A DNA stretch of 64,000 nt from Cohnella sp. GbtcB17 (GTDB taxonomy: Bacteria; Bacillota; Bacilli; Paenibacillales; Paenibacillaceae): assembly GCF_019091135.1 (NCBI RefSeq), contig NZ_JAGXJW010000023.1, positions 1 through 64,000 on the forward strand, written 5' to 3'. Position numbers and translations under genes: made by a program. The notes beneath the pieces were generated by a model. It was given only the letters and a program-made list of their open reading frames with translations. It was not told the DNA's origin and made no database searches. This document shows positions 34,525 through 42,157 of this stretch, one piece after another (position 1 is the first letter of the stretch; every line of letters starts with the position of its first letter).

Positions 34525-35483
34525 TGGCGGCTAAAAAAGTGCTCGTCACGGCGACGAACTATTCCGCGCTCTGCGCGGAGGCCAAGCGGCTGCTCGAGGA
34601 AGCGGGCTGCGAGATTGTCGAGAATCAGCTCGGTCGACCGCATACGTATGAAGAGCTGATCCCGCTCGTCGGCGACATCGACGCCGTAGTAGCCGGCGTC
34701 GATACGTGGGACGAAGCCGTATTCAAGCAGGCGCCCAAGCTGAAGGCGATCGCACGCTTCGGCGTCGGCGTGGACAATATCGATCTGGAGCAGGCCAAGG
34801 CGTACGGCATTCAAGTGACAAACGTGCCGGGCGGCAATGCCAACGCGGTCGCCGAGCTGACCGTCGGCCTGATCCTGTCGATGATGCGCAACATCCCCGC
34901 GCTCCAGGAATCGGCCAAGCGCGCGTACTGGGACCGCCGGGTGGGTGTGGAGCTGGCGGGCAGAACGGTAGGTCTGCTCGGCTTCGGCAACATCGCGCAG
35001 ATGGTCGCCAGGAAGCTTCAGGGGTTCGATGTCCGGTTGATCGCCTACGACAAGTTCCCCAATCCGGCCAAAGCGGAGGCGCTGGGCGTACAGCTGGTCG
35101 ACTCGGACGAGGTGCTGCGGCAGAGCGACGTCGTCAGCATGCATCTGCCGAGTCTCAAGGAGACGCATCATATGATGAGTGACGCGCAGTTCGGCCTGAT
35201 GAAGGAGAGCGCCTACTTCGTTAATACGGCGCGCGGCGCCCTTGTCGACGAGCAGGCGCTGTACAGGGCGCTTCAATCCAATCGCATCGCCGGCGCGGCT
35301 ATCGACGTCTATGAGCGCGAACCGGTCGCCGCGGACAATCCGCTGCTGAAGCTGGACAATCTGCTCGCGACGCCGCATACGGCCGCCGAGACGGAAGAGA
35401 CTTATCGACGCGTCGGGCTGGCGACGGCGCAGGCGCTGCTGGACGTGTTCGAAGGCCGCAAGCCGGCTAACCTGCTCGGCTGA
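34524..35483 (+). CDS. D-2-hydroxyacid dehydrogenase (phosphoglycerate dehydrogenase-like)
   Basis: 319 residues, no ACT domain. NAD-binding GLLGFGNIAQMVARKL (about 150-165) and the catalytic Arg (TARGALVDEQAL, about 236), Glu (YEREPV, about 265) and His (ATPHTAAETEE, about 284). Reduces or oxidises 2-hydroxy/2-keto acids with NAD(P). Because it sits between an importer and a keto-acid aldolase, a sugar-acid rather than serine-biosynthetic role is likely. It starts one base inside the permease stop. Confidence 0.9.
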   Translation: MAAKKVLVTATNYSALCAEAKRLLEEAGCEIVENQLGRPHTYEELIPLVGDIDAVVAGVDTWDEAVFKQAPKLKAIARFGVGVDNIDLEQAKAYGIQVTNVPGGNANAVAELTVGLILSMMRNIPALQESAKRAYWDRRVGVELAGRTVGLLGFGNIAQMVARKLQGFDVRLIAYDKFPNPAKAEALGVQLVDSDEVLRQSDVVSMHLPSLKETHHMMSDAQFGLMKESAYFVNTARGALVDEQALYRALQSNRIAGAAIDVYEREPVAADNPLLKLDNLLATPHTAAETEETYRRVGLATAQALLDVFEGRKPANLLG

Positions 35484-35562
35484 GGGGCGCAGCGCTCGAT
35501 TACCTCCCTTATTGAAATTATCGCTATCCCGAATCTAATATAAAACGCGCTGGAGGATTTCC

Positions 35563-36456
35563 ATGAAACGTTTATATGGCGTTACGACCGCGATGGTCAC
35601 CCCTTTCGACCAGGATGGACAAGTGAATCTGGAGAAAGTCGCGAAGCTGACGGAATTTCTGATCTCGAAGGGCGTACATTGCCTCTTCCCGCTCGGCACG
35701 ACCGGCGAGATGATCCGGCTGAGCGTGCCGGAGCGCAAGGCGATTGCCGAGACGGTCGTCAAGACGGCGGCGGGCCGCGTCACCGTGTTCATTCATGCCG
35801 GTACGGCGACGCTGGACGATACGATCGCGCTCGCACGGCACGCGCACGAGATCGGCGCCGACGGCATCGGCGTCGTCACGCCGCTGTTCCTCGGCGCAAA
35901 CGACAGAGAGATGGAAGAATACTATGTCGCGGTCTCCGCCAGCATTCCGGACGACTTCCCGATGTACCTGTACAACATCCCGCAGTGCGCGTCGAACGAT
36001 CTGAAGACCGACGTCGCGCAGCGCGTGGCGGATCGCTGCAAAAACGTCGTCGGCGTGAAGTACAGCTATCCCGACATGCTGCGGACGAACGAATACTTGG
36101 CGATCAACGACGGAAGCTTCTCTGTCATGCAGGGGGCGGACCGGCTGCTGCTGCCCGCGCTCGCGATGGGGTGCGACGGTGTCATCTCCGGCGTGTCCTG
36201 CGTCTACCCCGAGCCGTTCGTTGCGGTATACAACGCGTATCAGGAAAAGGATCTGGAAAAAGCGCGCGCACTGCAGCGGATCGCGATCCGGTACTGCGAA
36301 GTGCTGAAAAGCGGCAGCAACATGTCTTACTTCAAAGAAGCGCTGAAGCTGCGGGGCATAGACGTCGGGTTCATGCGTGCGCCGCAGCTTGATCTGCCGG
36401 CCGAGGAAGTGCAGGAGTTGCAGCGGAAGCTGAGCGAGCTGCCGCAATTCGGTTAA
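35563..36456 (+). CDS. DapA/NanA-family aldolase
   Basis: 297 residues, TIM barrel. Schiff-base Lys in VVGVKYSYPD (about 166), the activating Tyr in MYLYNIPQ (about 138), and the pyruvate-carboxylate loop GTTGEM (about 46-51, where DapA has GTTGES). Family members cleave or form C-C bonds with pyruvate (2-keto-3-deoxy sugar acids, N-acetylneuraminate, dihydrodipicolinate). With no lysine genes nearby and two dehydrogenases beside it, a 2-keto-3-deoxy-acid aldolase or dehydratase role is probable. AGCGCGCTGGAGG precedes ATG 35563. Confidence 0.9.
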   Translation: MKRLYGVTTAMVTPFDQDGQVNLEKVAKLTEFLISKGVHCLFPLGTTGEMIRLSVPERKAIAETVVKTAAGRVTVFIHAGTATLDDTIALARHAHEIGADGIGVVTPLFLGANDREMEEYYVAVSASIPDDFPMYLYNIPQCASNDLKTDVAQRVADRCKNVVGVKYSYPDMLRTNEYLAINDGSFSVMQGADRLLLPALAMGCDGVISGVSCVYPEPFVAVYNAYQEKDLEKARALQRIAIRYCEVLKSGSNMSYFKEALKLRGIDVGFMRAPQLDLPAEEVQELQRKLSELPQFG

Positions 36457-36476
36457 GGCGAAGGAGATAAGAGCCA

Positions 36477-37490
36477 GTGACTGACGTTGTCGTAGCTTGC
36501 GATGAGCTGATGCGGCTTTGTTCCAAAAAACTGCAGGAAGCCGGCGTGCCCGCCGAACAGGCGGATATCGTCGCAGAAGTACTGGTGCACGCAGATGCGC
36601 GCGGCGTCCGTTCGCACGGCGTCCTGCGTACGGAGCACTACGCGCGGCGCGTTCGGGAAGGCGGCCTCAATACGAATCCTCAATTCTCCATCCGGAATAC
36701 CGGCCCCGTCACCGCCATCTTCGACGGGGACGACGGATTGGGCCATGTCGTCTCCAAGGCGGCCATGGATCATGCCATCGCGCTGGCCAATAAGAACGGG
36801 GTCGGCATGGTCGGCGTCGTGAACAGCAGCCACTGCGGGGCGTTGTCCTACTTCGTCAATCAGGCGGCACAGGCGGGCCTGATCGGAATGGCGATGACGC
36901 ATACGGACAAAGGCGTGGTTCCCTATGGCGGAGCCGAATCGTTTTTCGGCACGAATCCGATCGCTTACGGATTCCCGGCGAGGCGTCACAGCCCGGTCAT
37001 ACTGGATATGGCGACGAGCAAGGTCGCCTTCGGCAAAGTGTTCCATGCGCGGGAAGCGGGCATCGACATCCCGGACGACTGGGGCGTGGACGCATCCGGC
37101 AAGCCGACGTCTAATCCGCACGACGTCACGGCGTTGCTGCCGTTCGGAGGACCGAAGGGCTACGGTCTGGCCATGGTCGTCGACATTATGTCGGGCATCA
37201 TGACGGGCTCGGCGTTTGGACCGCATATTTCGGAGATGTACGGGTCTTACGACCAAAAACGCAAGCTCGGACATTTTTACTGCGTGATCAATCCAGCGAT
37301 GTTCGGCGACCCGGATTTTTTTCTGGACAATATGGACCGCATGATCGACGAGCTCCATCAGTCGAAGCCGGCAGAAGGATTCGGACAGGTGATGGTTCCC
37401 GGGGAGCCCGAACAATTGCGGGAAGCGAAGAGCTTGCGGGAAGGTGTGGCTGTGACGGAGACGATTTATAGATATTTGAAGGGAAACTAG
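36477..37490 (+). CDS. Malate/L-lactate dehydrogenase-family (MDH2/AllD-like) oxidoreductase
   Basis: 337 residues. The signatures HADARGVRSHGVLRTEHYAR (about 38-57, catalytic His), VNSSHCGALSYFVNQA (about 118) and MTHTDKGVVPYGG identify the LDH_2 family: ureidoglycolate, 2,3-diketogulonate, sulfolactate and delta-1-piperideine enzymes. They use NAD(P) and a fold unlike classical LDHs. GTG 36477 follows AAGGAGATAAGAGCCA. Last gene of the operon. Substrate open; AllD is one option, and an AllA-like gene lies 14 kb upstream, but context favours a keto-sugar acid. Confidence 0.88.
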   Translation: MTDVVVACDELMRLCSKKLQEAGVPAEQADIVAEVLVHADARGVRSHGVLRTEHYARRVREGGLNTNPQFSIRNTGPVTAIFDGDDGLGHVVSKAAMDHAIALANKNGVGMVGVVNSSHCGALSYFVNQAAQAGLIGMAMTHTDKGVVPYGGAESFFGTNPIAYGFPARRHSPVILDMATSKVAFGKVFHAREAGIDIPDDWGVDASGKPTSNPHDVTALLPFGGPKGYGLAMVVDIMSGIMTGSAFGPHISEMYGSYDQKRKLGHFYCVINPAMFGDPDFFLDNMDRMIDELHQSKPAEGFGQVMVPGEPEQLREAKSLREGVAVTETIYRYLKGN

Positions 37491-37862
37491 TTCTTCGAAG
37501 AGAGGCTGTGGCGGAAGTATCATCGCATTGGTGGGGGAGTAGCCTCCAAACCCGTCATGTGGTGCTGTACAGAGCTACTTTGTCTTGGTAACACCTATTT
37601 GCTCCTCGCACCTCAAAGACCGGGCTTAACCGCCCGGTCTTTTCTCTTTTATCCTGAACTAGAGCGTTCTAGGGTAACAACCAGTCACGCGGTTAGGTTG
37701 AACGGTCATAACCGCTCCGCGCTCCCGGCAGACAGGAGCTGGATGAATGTGGAATTACGTCGATATTTGGGGTATGTTTATATAAATATGATCTCCGGGA
37801 GCCATCATCGTTTGAGAGACTCGGCGGCACACATTAACCTTTGAGGAGGCAAGCAGGCAAAT
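37491..37862. other. Gap with the importer-operon terminator and leader of the next gene
   Basis: 372 bases. Besides the terminator at 37615-37650 there is no supported gene. GAGGAGG at 37843-37849 precedes the next ATG by 13 bases, longer than usual. Confidence 0.5.
37615..37650 (+). terminator. Rho-independent terminator of the importer operon
   Basis: AAAGACCGGGC (37615-37625), loop TTAACC, GCCCGGTCTTT (37632-37642), then TCTCTTTT. Perfect 11-base stem. Confidence 0.88.
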
Positions 37863-38252
37863 ATGACTCCATCCGTGAACCTGGACTTGAATGGCCGCAA
37901 CGACTTGACCTACACCATCACGACTCAGGGGGCTACATACCAAAACGATGCGATCGAGGCCTCCGTTATTATCGACATCCTTGTGGGATTTGAAACCGAA
38001 CCCGATGACTTTATCGTCATCGAGCCAAGCGCCCCGATTGAGGGAAGCGTCTATATGCAGGCTGCGCCGTCTCCCGACTCCCGCAACGGGATCGACGTAG
38101 AACTGCGTCTGGAGTTGTCCGACGGAACCTTCAACCACTACAGTTATTCGACGACGGACAAGGATGAAGCCATTCGGCTGTTGCTCGATTATTGGGGCCG
38201 GCAGCGCTTGCCCGACTGGACGAACTGGACGGACATCACGGATCAGTTCTGA
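37863..38252 (+). CDS. Hypothetical protein
   Basis: 129 residues, acidic, no signal or span. Contains DDFIVIEPSAPIEGSVYMQA (about 43-62), ELRLELSDGTFNHYSYSTTD (about 80-99) and a Trp-rich end (DYWGRQRLPDWTNWTDITDQ). The beta-rich pattern with a C-terminal helix recalls small immunity-type or SUKH-like cytosolic proteins seen as orphan genes in Paenibacillus, but I do not recognise a named family. Its last ten bases overlap the convergent MFS gene. Confidence 0.6.
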   Translation: MTPSVNLDLNGRNDLTYTITTQGATYQNDAIEASVIIDILVGFETEPDDFIVIEPSAPIEGSVYMQAAPSPDSRNGIDVELRLELSDGTFNHYSYSTTDKDEAIRLLLDYWGRQRLPDWTNWTDITDQF

Positions 38253-39679
38253 CTCCGGGGGGCTTCTTGCCGGCCTATGCTGCCACGCCCCGCTCTGCGG
38301 GCCGCTGCGCGCAGCGGTATTAGCAGAAGGATAGACGTGACCAAGGCGGTTGCCTGGAAGACGGCGGATCCGAGCAAGCTATGCGACACCGCATGCGCGA
38401 ATGGCTGCCCGGAGCCTTGGCCGGCATGAAAGGTTGTGTTAAAAACGGTGACGAGAATCGCGAGGCCCAGCGAGGCGCCGCTCTGATGCGCCACGTTGAT
38501 CAGTCCCGAGGCCGCGCCGGCATCGCGAGCGTCGACGTTCGTGAGCCCAAGCGCGGTGAGCGGTTGGAACATTAATCCGGACCCGATGCCCATGACGGCC
38601 ATCAGGAAAAACATTTGCGGGAAATATGCCGTTTGCTCGGCGATCGTCCGGCTCATCCAGAGCGTCCCGATGACCGCCAGCAGCAGGCCGACGATCAATA
38701 ATATCCGGTTGCCGTACCGGCGAACGAGGCTTTGCATCACGAACATCATGCCGAATTGCGCCGCGGTAAACGGAAGAAAGGCTAAGCCCGCTTCAAGAGA
38801 ACCGAAGCCAAGCACATTTTGCAAATACTGCGGGATAAAGAAAAAGAGCGAAAAGTTGCCGCCGACCAGCAGAAACCGACCCACATAAGCCCCGGAGCGC
38901 TGACGGCTCGCGAACAACCGCAGCGGCACGATCGGCTCGACCGCACGCTTTTCGACAAGCACGAAGGCGGTCAGCGACGCGATCCCGATGCCGAGCCAGA
39001 TCCATGTCCCCGCCGAATCCCAGCCTTGACCCGCGGCTTGGACAAAGCCGTAAACCAATCCGCTCATGCCGATGACGGACGTCAGCGCCCCCCACAGATC
39101 GAACCGTCCGGTCCTCGTCTCCGATTCCGTCACGTGGCGCCACACCAGGTACATTAAAACGATGCCGATGGGAACATTGATAAACATCCCGACGCGCCAC
39201 GATATAAAATCGGTAAAAAATCCGCCGAGCAACAGACCGACGCCGCCGCCCGCGCCGGCTACCGCGCTGTACATCGCGATCGCCCTCGACCGCTCCTTTT
39301 CCTCCGTAAACGTGGCCGACAGCAGAGCCAGCGCAGCCGGCGTGGCCAGCGCGGCCGCAAAGCCTTGAAATGCCCGCGAAACAAGCAACACTTCGGCAGT
39401 CGGCGCCAGACCGGCGAGCAGCGACGTCAGCGTAAAAAGCCCGATCCCCGCGCCGAGCATCCTTCTGCGGCCCAGCAGGTCTCCGGCCCGGGCGCCAAGC
39501 AGCAGAAAGCCGCCGAAGGCTAAAATATAGCTGTTCTGAACCCATGTCAAACTGACGGTCGACATATGAAGCGAGCGGCCGATCTCGGGGATCGACGTCA
39601 CCATGACGGAGGCGTCCAGCACGACAAGCAGCTGACACGCGATAATGATCGTTAAAATAATGCCTTTCGATTGCAGCAT
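38243..39679 (-). CDS. DHA2-family (EmrB/QacA) MFS drug exporter
   Basis: 478 residues, 14 predicted spans. Motif A is LLGARAGDLLGRRRMLGAG (about 58-76); the antiporter motif C is present around AVAGAGGGVGLLLGGFF (about 142-158); the opening LDASVMVTSIPEIGRSL is motif D1 of the 14-span drug:H+ antiporters. Exports lipophilic cations or other compounds using the proton gradient. Divergent from an AraC gene, which may control it. AAAGGAA precedes the start. Confidence 0.92.
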   Translation of the reverse strand: MLQSKGIILTIIIACQLLVVLDASVMVTSIPEIGRSLHMSTVSLTWVQNSYILAFGGFLLLGARAGDLLGRRRMLGAGIGLFTLTSLLAGLAPTAEVLLVSRAFQGFAAALATPAALALLSATFTEEKERSRAIAMYSAVAGAGGGVGLLLGGFFTDFISWRVGMFINVPIGIVLMYLVWRHVTESETRTGRFDLWGALTSVIGMSGLVYGFVQAAGQGWDSAGTWIWLGIGIASLTAFVLVEKRAVEPIVPLRLFASRQRSGAYVGRFLLVGGNFSLFFFIPQYLQNVLGFGSLEAGLAFLPFTAAQFGMMFVMQSLVRRYGNRILLIVGLLLAVIGTLWMSRTIAEQTAYFPQMFFLMAVMGIGSGLMFQPLTALGLTNVDARDAGAASGLINVAHQSGASLGLAILVTVFNTTFHAGQGSGQPFAHAVSHSLLGSAVFQATALVTSILLLIPLRAAARRAGRGSIGRQEAPRSQN

Positions 39680-39823
39680 GCAGGCAAGTTCCTTTCCGCG
39701 TTAGAATGTGTGACTCTGATCCGTATTATGAATCGAATCGGAGGCGGGAAGTAGACCTTTCCTGCTTGAAAATTGCCTAAAGCTGCAATATGATACTTGA
39801 AAGAGTGAAGGAGGTCGAGCGAA

Positions 39824-40798
39824 ATGCCGGAGTCGGGATCGGATGCGGGCGGGACGCAAGACAAGCCGGTATCCATTCATAAGAAGGCGTTGGGCCAGCT
39901 TCTGGCCTTTACCGAACGATTTTCGTTGGCAGAAGGACGTACGTCGACCGTCGTGCCGTACTTATCCATCGTGAAGCGCAGCCGGGAAACGGAGTGCATC
40001 CCGGGCGTTTTGACGCCTTCTTTTTGTCTGATCCTTCAAGGCGGGAAGAAGCTGTATCTGGGACAGGAGGTATACCGTTATGGAGCGGGCGATTATCTGG
40101 CGTCGCTGATTGACATCCCCGCCTCCGCGCAAGTCGTGGGGGCGACGGAGCGCTCGCCGTATATCGGGCTGCGCATCGACTTTACGACGCAGGAGATCGC
40201 ATCCGTGGTGATGGAGGCGGGGATCGACGCGGAATCCTGGGAGAAAGGCTTGAGCAAGGGCGCTTTTGTCGGGAAGTCGGATGCGGAGCTGCTGGACATC
40301 TTTTCGCGGCTTCTGAAGCTGCTCGACAAGCCGAGCGACGCTCGTTTTCTGTCCGAGCTGCTCAAGCGGGAAATGATTTTTCATTTGCTGTCGGGCGATA
40401 ACGGCCATCTGTTTTTTCAGAAGGTGCTGTTCGATCAACGGGCGGACGGCGTCGGCAAGGCGATCCAGTGGATCAAAGAAAACTATTCACGCTCGTTCAC
40501 CGTCGAGGAGCTCGCCAAATCGTGCAACATGAGCGTCTCCGGACTGCATCACAAGTTCAAGGCGATCACGACGATCGGCCCGCTGCAATATCAGAAGCAG
40601 CTTCGCCTTCAGGAGGCGCGGCGCCTGATGCTGAGCGGGCCGGTGGGCGCGACGACGGCCGCGCTGGCCGTCGGCTACGAGAGTCCGTCGCAGTTCAATC
40701 GGGAATATCGCAGGCTGTTCGGCCTGCCGCCGCTGCAGGATATCAAGGCGATGCGCAAGTCGGCCGTCCCATGGACCGGAGCCGCTGCGGTAGATTAA
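39824..40798 (+). CDS. AraC-family regulator (AraC_N type), likely controls the MFS exporter
   Basis: 324 residues. N-terminal AraC_N domain (about 20-170, CLILQGGKKLYLGQEVYRYG, YLASLIDIPASAQV) and a C-terminal double HTH (FTVEELAKSCNMSVSGLHHK, VGYESPSQFNREYRRLFG). Divergent from the MFS gene with a 144-base shared region. AAGGAGG lies ten bases before the ATG. This pairing is common for efflux systems; the inducer is unknown. Confidence 0.9.
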   Translation: MPESGSDAGGTQDKPVSIHKKALGQLLAFTERFSLAEGRTSTVVPYLSIVKRSRETECIPGVLTPSFCLILQGGKKLYLGQEVYRYGAGDYLASLIDIPASAQVVGATERSPYIGLRIDFTTQEIASVVMEAGIDAESWEKGLSKGAFVGKSDAELLDIFSRLLKLLDKPSDARFLSELLKREMIFHLLSGDNGHLFFQKVLFDQRADGVGKAIQWIKENYSRSFTVEELAKSCNMSVSGLHHKFKAITTIGPLQYQKQLRLQEARRLMLSGPVGATTAALAVGYESPSQFNREYRRLFGLPPLQDIKAMRKSAVPWTGAAAVD

Positions 40799-40835
40799 AG
40801 AAAGCATCGTGCGGGGGCGATCGAACTTAAAACGG

Positions 40836-41912
40836 TTAGACCGAGGGAGGCGCCGCGCTCGATCTGCGCTCGATCAAGGCGGTAGCGACGGAGATATTCA
40901 TGCCGCCTTCGGACGGCGAATCGCCAAGCAAGGTCGCTAGCCGGACGGCGCTGCGCACCATCTTTTCTTTGTCTACGCGAACGGTTGTCAGCTCGGGCGA
41001 TACGATGACCGCTTCGGCGATATCGTCGAAGCCGACGACGGATACATCTTCGGGAACCCGGATGCCAAGCTCCGCAAGCGACTTCATGACGCCGATCGCG
41101 ATAAAATCGCTCTCGCAGAATATGGCCGTCGGCAGCGGCTTTCCGTCGTTCCGCAACTTTGCGATTTTGTTCTGAAATGCGGCTTGCGCCGCGGGCACCA
41201 TCGGGTCGACGGAATACTCATGGTCGGCCGCCACGACGACCGACCATTCCCGCATCGCTTCCTCGAAGCCCCTCCGGCGCGCGTCGAAGTTCGGGATGCG
41301 GACGTCCGACGCGGCGTAGCCGATCGTCCGATGTCCGGACCGGCACAGCCAGGTCCCGGCCTGATATCCCCCCAGCACGTTGTTCGTGTATACGAACGGG
41401 ATGGAAAGCGTCTCGAAGCAAGTGTCCAGGACGATCAGCTTCGGCAGCCGCTCCGCGATGCGGGTTAACGTCTCTTTATCCAGATTGGTGCCAAGCAAAA
41501 TGACGCCTCGTTCCGCGTGCATCTCCGCAATGGCCCGGAGATCGTCTTCAAAGCGCGCCATATCGATAGCCGAGATGAGCAGCGAAAAGCCGCCGGCGCG
41601 CGACCCTTGCTCGAGAAAATGTATGAGCTCGCGAAAAAAAGGCTGCCGGTCATACTGAGAAGTGACGATGCCGGCGTTCGCGATGACCAAAAACAGCAGC
41701 GATGGCGCCGCTTCTTCCGCAGGCGCATTCGCAGCCGTCGCAGCTTCCTGCGCGGGAGCGCTCCTTCGGGGCGTATAACCCGCTTTTTTTGCGACGCTCA
41801 AAATGCGCGTTCGCGTCTCTTCCCCGATCCCCGGTTTGCCGCTGAACGCAAGGGAAACGGCAGCTTTGGAAACGCCCGCCAGCCTCGCGATATCCTCCAT
41901 CTTCACGAACAT
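40836..41912 (-). CDS. LacI-family repressor divergent from the pectin-type sugar locus
   Basis: 358 residues. HTH (MEDIARLAGVSKAAVSLAFS), hinge with an Ala/Pro/Glu-rich insert (about residues 48-70, APAQEAATAANAPAEEAAPS), then the ligand domain (LFLVIANAGIVTSQYDRQPF, FCESDFIAIGVMKSLAELGI, VVGFDDIAEAVIVSPELTTV). The insert after the HTH is unusual for LacI proteins and replaces the normal short hinge. GAGGAGCA precedes the ATG. It faces the GH78 gene across a 245-base region with repeated TTTAGTTTA motifs, so it should repress that locus. Confidence 0.9.
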   Translation of the reverse strand: MFVKMEDIARLAGVSKAAVSLAFSGKPGIGEETRTRILSVAKKAGYTPRRSAPAQEAATAANAPAEEAAPSLLFLVIANAGIVTSQYDRQPFFRELIHFLEQGSRAGGFSLLISAIDMARFEDDLRAIAEMHAERGVILLGTNLDKETLTRIAERLPKLIVLDTCFETLSIPFVYTNNVLGGYQAGTWLCRSGHRTIGYAASDVRIPNFDARRRGFEEAMREWSVVVAADHEYSVDPMVPAAQAAFQNKIAKLRNDGKPLPTAIFCESDFIAIGVMKSLAELGIRVPEDVSVVGFDDIAEAVIVSPELTTVRVDKEKMVRSAVRLATLLGDSPSEGGMNISVATALIERRSSAAPPSV

Positions 41913-41929
41913 TGCTCCTCGAAAATTGT

Positions 41930-42128
41930 TGAGTTTAGTTTAAGCGGTTTAGGCGATGGTGACAAGTTTATTGTTATGAGTTTAGTTTTATTTAGAACAA
42001 TTCAGTTTAATGGCCTTATTTTAGCGCTTTCAGTTTCGTATTGACGCTAAAAACGTATAGTGATACGATAAATTACAATAAAATAAACTAAAAAATATAC
42101 TTAACAAATTATTTTTGACTTAACAAAT
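41930..42128. promoter_or_regulatory. Promoter and repeat cluster between the LacI gene and the GH78 locus
   Basis: A promoter to the right reads TTGACG (42041-42046), 17 bases, TACGAT (42064-42069). TTTAGTTTA occurs exactly at 41934-41942 and inverted at 42084-42092, with variants at 41981-41990 and 42001-42010. A 10-base direct repeat CTTAACAAAT at 42100-42109 and 42119-42128 lies in the 5' leader. Likely binding sites for the LacI repressor and for a second regulator (the YesN or AraC protein). Confidence 0.6.
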
Positions 42129-42157
42129 CTAAACTTGAACGACATGGAGGAAGGAAC

